From Nitrososphaerota archaeon (lineage in GTDB: Archaea; Thermoproteota; Nitrososphaeria; Conexivisphaerales; Conexivisphaeraceae), in contig WALT01000025.1 in the NCBI GenBank assembly GCA_015522695.1, positions 62,001-126,000 on the forward strand: a DNA stretch of 64,000 nt, read 5' to 3'. Made by a program: the position numbers and the translations under genes. How positions within the stretch are numbered: the first letter of the stretch is position 1; each line of letters begins with the position of its first letter. Below are positions 25,988 through 34,421 of this stretch, in pieces. The notes beneath the pieces were generated by a model, which was not told the origin of the DNA, ran no database searches, and saw only the letters and a list, made by a program, of their open reading frames with translations.

Positions 25988-26892
25988 GTATCGAGGACCT
26001 CGAGACCGCCAGCTCTAGCGAATTTGGACGTCACGGAGCCAGCGAACTCCCATGCATCCTCCTCGTCGGCCACGTGGCCGACGGCCTCGACCTTCACCAA
26101 CTTCGAGTAATCTGGGGATATCGAGGCGACGATTGCGTTCACGGTCGTCCCCTCGAGCGATGCCAGCACCCCGAGGGGGGTCTTGCAACCAGCGCCCAAT
26201 AGCCTGACTATCGTTTTCTCCGTGATGAGCTCCAGTCTCGAACAATTATCATCGATCGCCCTGAGCGGCCTGATCATATCCTCTCGATCCTTCCTTACAT
26301 GGACCGCAAGGGCACCCTGGCCTGCAGCTGGGATGAACAGATCCGAAGGGAGCCGTGACCATCGTCCCCTGAAGCCCATCCTTTCAAGTCCAGCCTCCGC
26401 CACGACCACGGCATCGATCTCCCCTATTTTCCTCAATCTCGTATCCAGGTTGCCCCTTATCGGCAGGATGTCCAGATCCCTACGGATCGCTTTGATCATG
26501 CTCATCCTCCTCAATGACGAAGTACCGACCTTAGCGTTTGGGGGTAATGTCCATATATCAGAGCCGGTGTTGGAGACGAGGGCATCGAAGGGCGATCTCC
26601 TTCTCGGTACAGCGGCGAGGACGAGCTGGGGTGGGAGTACGGATAGCACATCTTTAGCGCTGTGCACGGCTGCATCTGCCCTTCCCTCCAGCACGGCCCT
26701 GTCGACCTCTTTCTCGAAGATCCCTTTCTCCCACATGATATAGAGCGGGGTTGTTTTGTCGACGTCACCGGTGCTCTTAACCTTGAGCAACTCCACATCC
26801 AAACCCATCTCCCTTAGGGGTTCTATCACCTCCATCGCTTGGGCTATACTGAGCGGACTTGCACGGGCAGCTATCCTGATCTTGTCGACCAC
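25966..26892 (-). CDS. hemC: Hydroxymethylbilane synthase (porphobilinogen deaminase)
   Basis: 308 aa, full length. The N-terminus KIRIAARASPLSIAQA, AAVHSAKDVLSVLPP, the TSSLRRMSMIKA Arg-rich motif, RGNLDTRLRKI and the dipyrromethane cofactor Cys in GAGCKTPLG are all present. GTG start at 26892. It opens the minus arm of the heme cluster and shares a 69-bp divergent promoter region with ahbAB; the minus-strand TTATGC-TAAAAGG element is a TATA candidate. Confidence 0.95.
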   Translation of the reverse strand: MVDKIRIAARASPLSIAQAMEVIEPLREMGLDVELLKVKSTGDVDKTTPLYIMWEKGIFEKEVDRAVLEGRADAAVHSAKDVLSVLPPQLVLAAVPRRRSPFDALVSNTGSDIWTLPPNAKVGTSSLRRMSMIKAIRRDLDILPIRGNLDTRLRKIGEIDAVVVAEAGLERMGFRGRWSRLPSDLFIPAAGQGALAVHVRKDREDMIRPLRAIDDNCSRLELITEKTIVRLLGAGCKTPLGVLASLEGTTVNAIVASISPDYSKLVKVEAVGHVADEEDAWEFAGSVTSKFARAGGLEVLDTWRKISS

Positions 26893-26961
26893 GCGCCATA
26901 GAGGTCAAGAAGAGCCCTTTTAGCATAACGCATTTTTGTCAGGATTGAAGGAGCGAACGGT

Positions 26962-27903
26962 ATGGAACCCATCGATGCACTCATCTTAAATGCGATGCAG
27001 TACGAGCTCGAGATCTCAAGCCATCCTTATGATGGAGCTGCTGAGCTGCTCGGGATGGATACGGCTGAACTGTTGAGGGCGGTTAGAAGGCTCAAGAGGG
27101 CTGGATTCATAAAGAGGATAGGATTTAGCGTCAATCGATCTGCCCTCGGAAGAGTTGGGGCGCTCGTCGCGGCGAGGATATCACATGAGAGATTGAGGGA
27201 GGCGGTGGAGAGGATAAGTGGACGTGGATGGATTAAGCACAGCTATGCTAGATCACATCATCGATATAACCTGTGGTTCACAATAGAGGCTCGGAGCCGG
27301 GAGGAGTTGATGAGGGTCGCCGATGGGATGGCGTCCCTCGCCGGGGCCAGCGAACACATAACCTTGCCCTCCGCCAAGATCTGCAAGTTGAGCGTCAAAT
27401 ACGATCTAGAGAGGGGAGTGAGCTTTTCGAAGCCCAGACTTCTCCCGGAGAACGTCCCGACGATAGAAGGGCTGGGGTTGGAGAAGGAAGTCGTGGAAGC
27501 TATGGCCGATCTGCCGCTGGTGGAGAGGCCGTTCGCCGAGTTGGCGTTGCACATGGGGGAGGGGGAAGGATCCCTGATCGACATGGCCAAAGAGCTCCTC
27601 TTAAGTGGAATCTATCATGATTTTGGTGCAGTACTTGACGGATCTAGGGTTGGTTTCTCGGCCAACGCCATGGTCGCCGCTCGTGGGGACGATGTGAAGT
27701 GTGAGGAACTAGCGCTCGAGGCACCGGAGGCGACACATGTCATCCTGCGTGATGTGCAGGATGGAGGATGGGATAAGCCTGTATTCTTCATGGTACATGG
27801 TAAGGACACTAGGATCGTCGATGCCGTCGTTGAGGATATCACGATGCTCGTGGGGCTGGAGGAGTACGAGCCCATCTACAGTCTATGGGGCGTGACGAAG
27901 TGA
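26962..27903 (+). CDS. Fused siroheme decarboxylase AhbA-AhbB
   Basis: 313 aa containing two Lrp/AsnC-like siroheme decarboxylase halves that are normally separate AhbA and AhbB proteins. Half one (about 1-150) has the HTH (AAELLGMDTAELLRAVRRLK), KRIGFSVNRSALGRVG and the active-site segment ARSHHRYNLWFTIEA at 97-110. Half two (about 172-313) repeats the plan with LEKEVVEAM, SRVGFSANAMVAARG and a family-like end EYEPIYSLWG, but its HWPYN-like active segment reads GGWDKPVFFMVHG. The product makes 12,18-didecarboxysiroheme. It overlaps ahbC by 19 bp. Confidence 0.85.
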   Translation: MEPIDALILNAMQYELEISSHPYDGAAELLGMDTAELLRAVRRLKRAGFIKRIGFSVNRSALGRVGALVAARISHERLREAVERISGRGWIKHSYARSHHRYNLWFTIEARSREELMRVADGMASLAGASEHITLPSAKICKLSVKYDLERGVSFSKPRLLPENVPTIEGLGLEKEVVEAMADLPLVERPFAELALHMGEGEGSLIDMAKELLLSGIYHDFGAVLDGSRVGFSANAMVAARGDDVKCEELALEAPEATHVILRDVQDGGWDKPVFFMVHGKDTRIVDAVVEDITMLVGLEEYEPIYSLWGVTK

Positions 27904-29075
27904 TACCGATATCGGTCATGGTAACTGGGAAGGGCACCGTCTCCCAAAGGATAAAGGGGAGCTTCGGAAGGGGGAGGCCGAGCACGTTCAGTGGCGTGAC
28001 GAGACCGGTCATCGTCTGGAACGTGACCAGGGCGTGTAACCTCAAGTGCATACACTGCTATATTAGGGCTGGGCCTGCTGACAGGATGGAACTCACCAAA
28101 GAGGAGGGCATACGTCTCGTCGCCCAGATGGCCGATGTCGGCGTGCCCCTGCTCATACTTTCAGGGGGGGAACCTCTGCTCAGAAAGGATCTATTCGATA
28201 TAGCGATCGAGGCTGGAGAAAGGGGAATGAAACTGGCGTTGAGCAGCAATGGCACGTTGATAACCAGGGATATAGCTGAGGAGATCAAGAGGGCGGGATT
28301 CCTCTATGTTGGCATATCGATAGACTCACCTCGGCCAGAATGGCACGATGGATTTAGAGGTGTGAGGGGGGCATTTGACGCTGCCCTCAACGGACTTATG
28401 AACGTCGTCAAGGTGGGCGTCCCGGCTGGGATAAGGTTCACCGTTACACGGTATAATGTGGATGATGCACCCAGGATAGTCGAGCTGGCCAGCGGGGTGG
28501 GCGCGAGCAGGGTCACATTCTACCATCTCTCGGCCGCAGGGAGGGCCACCGAGCTGGGAGGGGAGTGGTATGTGACACCGGAACAGTATTGGAGGTTCAT
28601 CGATTATCTGATAGATGTCAGCAGGAGATACGAAGGGAAGATCGAGGTGGAGACGACGATGGCTCCCTTCGATGGTATAGCGATCGCAGATCGTGTGGCT
28701 GGCAGTAGAAGAGAGTTCTGGGATCTGATGGATGTCGTGAAGGCCCAAGGCGGTTGTGGTAGGAAGATAGTGTCCATCTATCCCGACGGCACTATATATC
28801 CCTGTCAATTCATCGACTTCGTGAAGCTGGGGGACGTCAGGGAGAAGACGTTACTGGAGATATTGGAACCCAGCAGGCCGGAGCTGGACTACTTCATCGA
28901 GACGCACAAGTACCTCAAGGGGCCCAAGTGTTCCAGCTGTCCATTCAAGGAGATATGTAATGGAGGTGATAGGATCAGGGCATATCACCTCGGCGGCAGC
29001 CTGGAAGCCGATGATCCGCAGTGTCCGCTCGATACTCAAGATATATACTCCAGATGGTCCGGAAAAGAAAAGTAG
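27885..29075 (+). CDS. ahbC: 12,18-Didecarboxysiroheme deacetylase AhbC (radical SAM)
   Basis: 396 aa. The radical SAM motif is in WNVTRACNLKCIHCYIRAG (CxxxCxxC), with LILSGGEPLLRKDLF as the SAM-binding GGEP. SPASM-type cysteines are near the end (GGCGRKIVS, CSSCPFKEICNGGDRIRAY). The N-terminal region preceding RPVIVWN resembles AhbC rather than AhbD. It removes two acetate side chains to give Fe-coproporphyrin III. ATG 27885 overlaps ahbAB; an internal ATG at 27918 is an alternative. Confidence 0.9.
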   Translation: MGRDEVIPISVMVTGKGTVSQRIKGSFGRGRPSTFSGVTRPVIVWNVTRACNLKCIHCYIRAGPADRMELTKEEGIRLVAQMADVGVPLLILSGGEPLLRKDLFDIAIEAGERGMKLALSSNGTLITRDIAEEIKRAGFLYVGISIDSPRPEWHDGFRGVRGAFDAALNGLMNVVKVGVPAGIRFTVTRYNVDDAPRIVELASGVGASRVTFYHLSAAGRATELGGEWYVTPEQYWRFIDYLIDVSRRYEGKIEVETTMAPFDGIAIADRVAGSRREFWDLMDVVKAQGGCGRKIVSIYPDGTIYPCQFIDFVKLGDVREKTLLEILEPSRPELDYFIETHKYLKGPKCSSCPFKEICNGGDRIRAYHLGGSLEADDPQCPLDTQDIYSRWSGKEK

Positions 29076-29100
29076 TGGGGGAACTGTTCATGGTTCGGGC

Positions 29101-30111
29101 ATGCGATTCCCCACTGTAAGGTCTAGGAGGCTCAGGAAGGACAGGATAATACGGAATGCCGTCGCTCAAACCACGCTCGATCCATCCAGGTTGATCGCTC
29201 CCATCTTCGTCACGGAGAGTGGGAGGGAGCCGGAACCCATAGAGACGATGCCTGGCTTGTACAGATGGCCATTGAATGATGTAGCGGACCACGCTAAGGA
29301 GATCGTCGAGGGCGGTGTAGATAAACTGCTGCTCTTCGGGATTCCCTTGAACAAGGACGAGGAGGCCAGCAGCGCATACAAGCCAGATGGTGTTGTACAG
29401 AAGACCCTGAGGATTCTGAGGGAGGAGCTTGGCGAGAGGGCCCTGTTGATGACCGATGTGTGTACATGTCAGTATACACCACATGGACACTGTGGGATGG
29501 TCGTCAAGGACAGGCGTGGCTCCTGGATCGTGGACAACGATCGCAGTATAAAGGTGATGGCGAAGATCGCCCTGAGCCATGCCGAGGCTGGTGCGGATGT
29601 GGTCGCTCCGAGCAACATGATGGATGGGGTCGTCGGTTACATCAGAAAAACGTTGGATGATGAGGGCTACTCGGACGTGCTGATAATGTCGTATTCCGTG
29701 AAGTACGCGAGCAACTTCTATGGGCCCTTCAGGGAGGCCGCATTTTCGACTCCAGCCTTCGGCGACAGGAGAAGTTACCAGATGGATCCCAGAAATGCGG
29801 AAGAGGCGATCAAGGAGGTATTGCTCGACGTTGAGGAGGGGGCTGACGTGATAATGGTGAAGCCGGCCCTCCCATATCTAGACGTCATAAGGCTCGTTAA
29901 GGAGAGGATACCGTATTATCCCCTCGCAGCGTACAGCGTGAGCGGTGAATATGCTATGATAAAGGCTGCAGCTAAAATGGGATTGCTCGATGAGAAGAGG
30001 ACGCTGATGGAAGCCCTTCATGCGATAAGAAGGGCGGGGGCTGACGTGATAATAACCTACTATGCACTTGAGGCGGCGAAGATCCTGAGGGAGGGTCTTG
30101 ACTTCTTCTAG
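29101..30111 (+). CDS. hemB: Porphobilinogen synthase (delta-aminolevulinate dehydratase)
   Basis: 336 aa from ATG 29101; the frame is open to 28960, but the added residues lie inside ahbC. The zinc site DVCTCQYTPHGHCG, the first active-site Lys in MSYSVKYASNFYGPFREA and the Schiff-base Lys in VMVKPALPYLDVI are all present. It condenses two aminolevulinates. hemL overlaps its 3' end by 14 bp. Confidence 0.95.
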   Translation: MRFPTVRSRRLRKDRIIRNAVAQTTLDPSRLIAPIFVTESGREPEPIETMPGLYRWPLNDVADHAKEIVEGGVDKLLLFGIPLNKDEEASSAYKPDGVVQKTLRILREELGERALLMTDVCTCQYTPHGHCGMVVKDRRGSWIVDNDRSIKVMAKIALSHAEAGADVVAPSNMMDGVVGYIRKTLDDEGYSDVLIMSYSVKYASNFYGPFREAAFSTPAFGDRRSYQMDPRNAEEAIKEVLLDVEEGADVIMVKPALPYLDVIRLVKERIPYYPLAAYSVSGEYAMIKAAAKMGLLDEKRTLMEALHAIRRAGADVIITYYALEAAKILREGLDFF

Positions 30112-31363
30112 GGGGCTCTTCGAGAGGGCCAGGGAGCTCTTTCCGGGTGGTGTTAATAGCCCGGTGAGGGCAGCTGTGAAACCCCAGCCGTTCTTCGTCG
30201 AGGATGCCCATGGAGCGAGGATCACGACCACGGATGGAGACGAGCTCATCGACTGGGTTATGGGCTATGGACCATTGATATTGGGCCATAGAAATGGGAA
30301 GGTCCTGGCTAGGGTCAGGGAGCAGCTCGAGAAGGGTTGGCTTTACGGTGCTCCATCGCGCACCGAACTCGAACTCGCGGAGAAGATACTCCGATATTAT
30401 GGGCCGGGGATGGTGAGGTTCGTGAACTCCGGTACTGAGGCCACGCTCACGGCGATAAGGCTGGCGAGGGCTTATACACGAAGGAGGATCTTAGTGAAGT
30501 TCGAGGGATGTTATCATGGATCGAACGACTCTCTACTCGTTAAAGCCGGGAGCTCAGCCCTTCATTACGGCGTGCCGACGTCGATGGGGGTGCCCGAGGA
30601 GCTCGCAGCGCTCACGATCGTATTACCTTACAACGACATAGAGGCCTTCATGGATGCGATGGGAAGGGTCGGGGAAAAGGTCGCTGCGGTGATCGTGGAA
30701 CCCGTCGCCGCCAACATGGGGCTTGTGCTCCCGAAGGAGGGATTTCTGGAGACCATCAAGGAGGAAGCGAAGAAAGCCGGGGCTCTTTTGGTGTTCGACG
30801 AGGTCGTCACGGGATTCAGGCTCGGCCTGGGAGGGGCACAGGGTGAGTTCGGGGTGAAACCGGACGTGACCACGCTGGGGAAGGTGATAGGGGGAGGCTT
30901 TCCTATAGGCGCAGTAGCCGCCGGGAAAGATTTGATGATGGAGCTCTCGCCTTCAGGACCTGCATTCAATGCGGGCACGTTTAACGCACACCCCGTGTCG
31001 ATGGCTGCAGGACTGGCGACGATAGAAGCCCTCGAAGAGGGTTGGCCCTACAGGATCGCCGACGAGGCGGCTGGAGATGTTGCGGAAGAACTTGGACGTA
31101 TAGCTGAAGATAAGGGGCTCGACGTGACCGTAAATCGCCTCGCCAGCATGCTCCAGATATTCTTCACTGAAGGTCCCATCAGGGACTACTCGGACGTGGC
31201 TAGATCAGATAAGGGAAAGTATGGAAGGATGCAAGAAGCCATGGCCGAAGCTGGTGTATTCATCCCTCCAAGCCAGTTCGAGACATGGTTTGCGAGCGCA
31301 GCGCACACGGAGGAGTGTGTGATGAAGACCGTGGAGGCCGCCAGAAGGGCCTTGGTGCATTGA
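30098..31363 (+). CDS. hemL: Glutamate-1-semialdehyde 2,1-aminomutase
   Basis: 421 aa, normal length. The N-terminal ELFPGGVNSPVRA, VNSGTEATLTAIRLAR, FDEVVTGFR and the PLP Lys in LGKVIGGGFPIGA are family hallmarks. It makes 5-aminolevulinate from glutamate-1-semialdehyde. TTG start at 30098, within the end of hemB. hemA (glutamyl-tRNA reductase), its partner, is not in this window. Confidence 0.95.
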   Translation: MTSSRGLFERARELFPGGVNSPVRAAVKPQPFFVEDAHGARITTTDGDELIDWVMGYGPLILGHRNGKVLARVREQLEKGWLYGAPSRTELELAEKILRYYGPGMVRFVNSGTEATLTAIRLARAYTRRRILVKFEGCYHGSNDSLLVKAGSSALHYGVPTSMGVPEELAALTIVLPYNDIEAFMDAMGRVGEKVAAVIVEPVAANMGLVLPKEGFLETIKEEAKKAGALLVFDEVVTGFRLGLGGAQGEFGVKPDVTTLGKVIGGGFPIGAVAAGKDLMMELSPSGPAFNAGTFNAHPVSMAAGLATIEALEEGWPYRIADEAAGDVAEELGRIAEDKGLDVTVNRLASMLQIFFTEGPIRDYSDVARSDKGKYGRMQEAMAEAGVFIPPSQFETWFASAAHTEECVMKTVEAARRALVH

Positions 31364-32109
31364 GCGGGAAGGTCTACATAATCGGAGCAGGTCCTGGTGA
31401 TCCGGAGCTCATAACTGTCAAGGCGGCGAAGATACTCGGAAGGGCGGACGTGGTGTTGTATGATAGGCTTGTGCCACATGGGCTTGTGGAACGTTACACT
31501 GGGAGGACAGAGCTCATATATGTGGGCAAGGAACCTGGTCAAATAGGATTAAGTCAGGACGAGATAAACAAGATGCTAGCTGAGCATGCTAAGGCTGGAA
31601 GGATCGTCGTCAGGCTCAAGGGCGGTGACCCATTCATATTTGGGCGGGGCGAGGAGGAATGTGCATATCTACTCTCCAGCGGTATCAGATGTGAGATCGT
31701 GCCAGGGCTCACCTCCGCCACTGCTGCACCAGCTTGTGCAGGAATACCGGTCACCAGTAGATGGGCTGCATCGAGCTTTGCCGTTGTAACCGGACGGGAG
31801 GCGTCGGAGAAACCTGTGAAACGTGTCAAACTCACAGATATAGCTTCCACCGTGGATGTGCTGGTCGTGCTCATGGGGGTCTCGAAGCTGGAGGAGGTCG
31901 TGGGAGAAGTGCTGAAGTCGAAGGATCCTAAGACACCTGCGGCGATCATCGTGGATGGCTGCACGCAGAGGCAAAGGGTCGTGACATCCAGCTTGGATGG
32001 GATAGTGGAGGCTGCCAGAAAGGAGCACATAGCGCCGCCAGCGGTATTGATCGTGGGCTCGACGATCGGTATCATGGAGAGAAGGGCTCTAGGGGGACAG
32101 GATATTTAA
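31360..32109 (+). CDS. cobA: Uroporphyrinogen-III C-methyltransferase
   Basis: 249 aa from TTG 31360, which overlaps the hemL stop as TTGA and immediately precedes the conserved KVYIIGAGPGDPELIT; a longer frame from 31285 is inside hemL. VVRLKGGDPFIFGRGEEE, EIVPGLTSATAAPACAGIP and LVVLMGVSKL complete the SUMT signature. It methylates uroporphyrinogen III twice to precorrin-2, the branch point into siroheme and here into heme. Confidence 0.93.
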   Translation: MSGKVYIIGAGPGDPELITVKAAKILGRADVVLYDRLVPHGLVERYTGRTELIYVGKEPGQIGLSQDEINKMLAEHAKAGRIVVRLKGGDPFIFGRGEEECAYLLSSGIRCEIVPGLTSATAAPACAGIPVTSRWAASSFAVVTGREASEKPVKRVKLTDIASTVDVLVVLMGVSKLEEVVGEVLKSKDPKTPAAIIVDGCTQRQRVVTSSLDGIVEAARKEHIAPPAVLIVGSTIGIMERRALGGQDI

Positions 32110-32134
32110 AGGAGACCGATTTCACCTGGATCAA

Positions 32135-33163
32135 ATGAAGCCGATCGGTTTCAGGGTTGCTTCCAGCAGTAGCGACCTCGTCGGATATACGCCCATGGTC
32201 AGGCTCAGCCATCTAGATAGAGATCTGCCGTACGAGATATGGGGGAAGGCTGAATTTCTCAATCCTACCGGTAGCGTCAAGGACCGCATGGCCTTGTATA
32301 TGATCAGGGAGGCCGAGATCAGCGGTAGGCTTAGGCCGGGCATGACGATCGTGATACCCACGACGGGGAACACCGGGATATCGTTTGCAGCTTGGGGCTC
32401 ATACTTGGGCTACAAGGTCCTCATAGTCATGCCCGAAGAGATGAGCTATGAGAGGAAACTCTTGGACATCCTATTCGGAGCGGAATTGACCTATACGCCC
32501 GGAGGCGAAAGCGATGCCATGGGCGCCTTGGAGTATGCGAAGAGGCTCGAGAGGGAACATCCTGACGAATACGTCGCATTAGACCAATGGGACGATGAGG
32601 CCAACGCGAGGGCACATTACGAGACCACAGGGAAGGAGATATTGGAACAGCTGGAGGCGGATAGCATCGCGGGGTTTATCGCAGGCGTCGGCTCCGGTGG
32701 CACTCTCGCCGGTGTTGCCAAGAGGCTCAAGGAGGCGAACTCGAGGATAGTAACGGCCGGCATGGAACCGGCCGAGTGTCCTACGGCGGATGGTTGGTTT
32801 AAAACCGGAAAGGTGGGATCGTGGGGAAGACACGAGATAGAGGGCATAGGCGATGGCTTCGTGCCTGGGATCATAGCCAGATACAATATGTACATAGATG
32901 ATTGGATCACGATCTCAAGCGATGAGGCGATAGAGGCCGCCAGGATCATAGCGAGGGAGGAGGCACTCCCCTTAGGCATATCGTCCGGTGCCAACGTGGC
33001 GGCTGTCATGAAGCTGGCTGAGGATAGGAGGATCAGGGATGGGAGGATCGTGACGATATTGCCCGACTATGCAGCTAGATACTTCAGTACGAGGCTCTTC
33101 CTGAAGAGGAGGCTGACCACTGAGGAGCATAGGCGCATGTTGGAGCTATCGAGGGAAGACTAA
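32135..33163 (+). CDS. Cysteine synthase family PLP enzyme
   Basis: 342 aa. PLP Lys in NPTGSVKDRMA, the asparagine loop PTTGNTGISFA and the phosphate loop VGSGGTLAGVAKR are intact; GISSGAN is at the C-terminal end. It belongs to the O-acetyl/O-phosphoserine sulfhydrylase or cystathionine beta-synthase-like group; the precise donor is undetermined. It begins 25 bp after cobA. Linkage to siroheme genes may reflect sulfite reduction, which needs siroheme and delivers sulfide for cysteine. Confidence 0.85.
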   Translation: MKPIGFRVASSSSDLVGYTPMVRLSHLDRDLPYEIWGKAEFLNPTGSVKDRMALYMIREAEISGRLRPGMTIVIPTTGNTGISFAAWGSYLGYKVLIVMPEEMSYERKLLDILFGAELTYTPGGESDAMGALEYAKRLEREHPDEYVALDQWDDEANARAHYETTGKEILEQLEADSIAGFIAGVGSGGTLAGVAKRLKEANSRIVTAGMEPAECPTADGWFKTGKVGSWGRHEIEGIGDGFVPGIIARYNMYIDDWITISSDEAIEAARIIAREEALPLGISSGANVAAVMKLAEDRRIRDGRIVTILPDYAARYFSTRLFLKRRLTTEEHRRMLELSRED

Positions 33164-33193
33164 AGAACGTCATAGGAAACGTATAGAACGACT

Positions 33194-33478
33194 TTGGCGA
33201 AGGAGATCAGAATCCATATGCACGTATATGGCATGGTTCAAGGTGTATTCTTCAGGGCTAACATGAGAGAGCGGGCTAGGAGGCTTGGATTGAAAGGGTG
33301 GGTGAGGAATTTGTCGGACGGTAGCGTGGAAGCTGTCATAGAGGGGGATGAAGAGAAGATGGAGGAGCTGATCAGATGGGCTGCTAGGGGACCACCGTTA
33401 GCACGGGTCGAAAGGTTCGAGATGAAGCGGGAGGAGTATGAGGGCGAGTTCAAGGACTTCGAGATCAGATATTTCTAG
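33194..33478 (+). CDS. Acylphosphatase
   Basis: 94 aa, the full small-enzyme fold. [17 protein letters not shown] contains the phosphate-binding loop with catalytic Arg21, and [17 protein letters not shown] has catalytic Asn39. It hydrolyses acyl phosphates. TTG start at 33194, 30 bp after the cysteine synthase gene, so probably the end of the same transcript. Confidence 0.93.
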   Translation: MAKEIRIHMHVYGMVQGVFFRANMRERARRLGLKGWVRNLSDGSVEAVIEGDEEKMEELIRWAARGPPLARVERFEMKREEYEGEFKDFEIRYF

Positions 33479-33523
33479 AGATAGCTGTCAGCTTTCCTTA
33501 AAAATAGATTCTATAGTGTTATT

Positions 33524-33660
33524 TCAGACCGAAGGCGTCGCCAGCGACACATCCCACGGCTGAAGTTGAGTGATTCCAGTTCATCGTCCTTGAGGGCCAT
33601 CCATCCTTCGGGATGCGTCGATTCAGCCCTACCTGTGAGATGTAATGCACCTCGCCTGCC
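33524..33660 (-). pseudogene. Remnant of IS200/IS605-type TnpB C-terminus
   Basis: Reading the minus strand gives HLTGRAESTHPEGW then MALKDDELESLN (from 33600), a strongly TnpB/OrfB-like C-terminal signature in archaeal elements, followed after a frame change near 33560 by PWDVSLATPSV and a TGA at 33524. A stop also occurs a short way upstream in the frame. Only the tail survives; no TnpA or intact ends were found. Confidence 0.55.
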
Positions 33661-33802
33661 TGAACATCTTCACCAATTTCTGTCTGGGGCCTCATCCAGA
33701 TCTTGATACACGAATTACGCACGAGCGATCCTCTCAAGGTTGTGTATAACGAGATAAAGGGGATGTATTCCTATTTCCTATTCTAGCTCTAGGATCATTC
33801 AT

Positions 33803-33822
33803 CCCATCGTTCGAACGATGGG
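33803..33822. repeat. 20-bp perfect palindrome
   Basis: CCCATCGTTCGAACGATGGG reads identically on both strands. It lies in the non-coding stretch between the TnpB remnant and the Tfx gene, about 160 bp before the likely Tfx promoter. It could be a protein-binding operator or a leftover end structure of the mobile element. Confidence 0.7.
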
Positions 33823-33992
33823 ACCCCTCGTCGGAATCCTGTAATCCCACAACGGTTCCTCAGAGAGACCCCTTCGACTGCATGGTCAAGGGGACGGTAG
33901 ATCGATGGACGAGGACGTCGTCGTCTTACATGGTATATGGGTCGTTGTTAGGGCTCCACTTATATTCATGCTGTTCCAAGAAAAGGGGTTCC

Positions 33993-34421
33993 TTGGTTGA
34001 ACGTAAGGCTAAGGGCTTCCTAACGGAGAGACAACTACTGGTGTTGAAGTTGAGGAGGAAGGGAATGAGCCATGAGAGCATAGCTAAGATCCTCAACACC
34101 ACGAGGGAGAACATCGTGATACTGGAGAAGAGGGCATTCAGGAACATCAGATTGGCGAAGGAGACCCTGGAATACGCTGCCGCAATAGCTGGGGAGACTA
34201 TACACATATCCAAAGGTACACGTATCGTCGACGTTCCAGGGATTATCTTAGGGAGGGCTGATGAGGCAGGTCTCAAGCTTTCGATGAGCATGCCAGCGTT
34301 GATAACCGAAGTCAGCAATAGGATGAGGGCGGTAGCTCGGAGGGGGATCGTGCAACAGGATGTTGATGTCCTGATATTACCGGACGGTAATATCAGCATC
34401 GTGAAGGCTGAGGGCTTCTAG
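33993..34421 (+). CDS. Tfx-family DNA-binding protein
   Basis: About 142 aa from TTG 33993. The upstream in-frame stretch (to 33882) is not conserved-looking, and TTATAT at about 33960-33966 sits 27-30 bp before this TTG. The N-terminal HTH (GFLTERQLLVLKLRRKGMS, ILNTTRENIVILEKRA) is the Tfx signature; in methanogens a Tfx protein binds the fmdECB promoter. The C-terminal domain is less conserved. It overlaps the MFS gene on the other strand by 29 bp. Confidence 0.85.
   Translation: MVERKAKGFLTERQLLVLKLRRKGMSHESIAKILNTTRENIVILEKRAFRNIRLAKETLEYAAAIAGETIHISKGTRIVDVPGIILGRADEAGLKLSMSMPALITEVSNRMRAVARRGIVQQDVDVLILPDGNISIVKAEGF

Noticed and set aside
28960-29100. N-terminal extension of hemB
   Set aside because: It lies within ahbC and has no family similarity; ATG 29101 begins at the conserved MRFPTVRSRRLR.
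33519-33737. 72-aa minus-strand ORF
   Set aside because: It is in a different frame from the TnpB-like remnant, which gives the better explanation of this sequence.
33882-33992. N-terminal extension of the Tfx gene
   Set aside because: The frame is open but the sequence does not resemble the family, and the TATA box for the 33993 start lies inside it.
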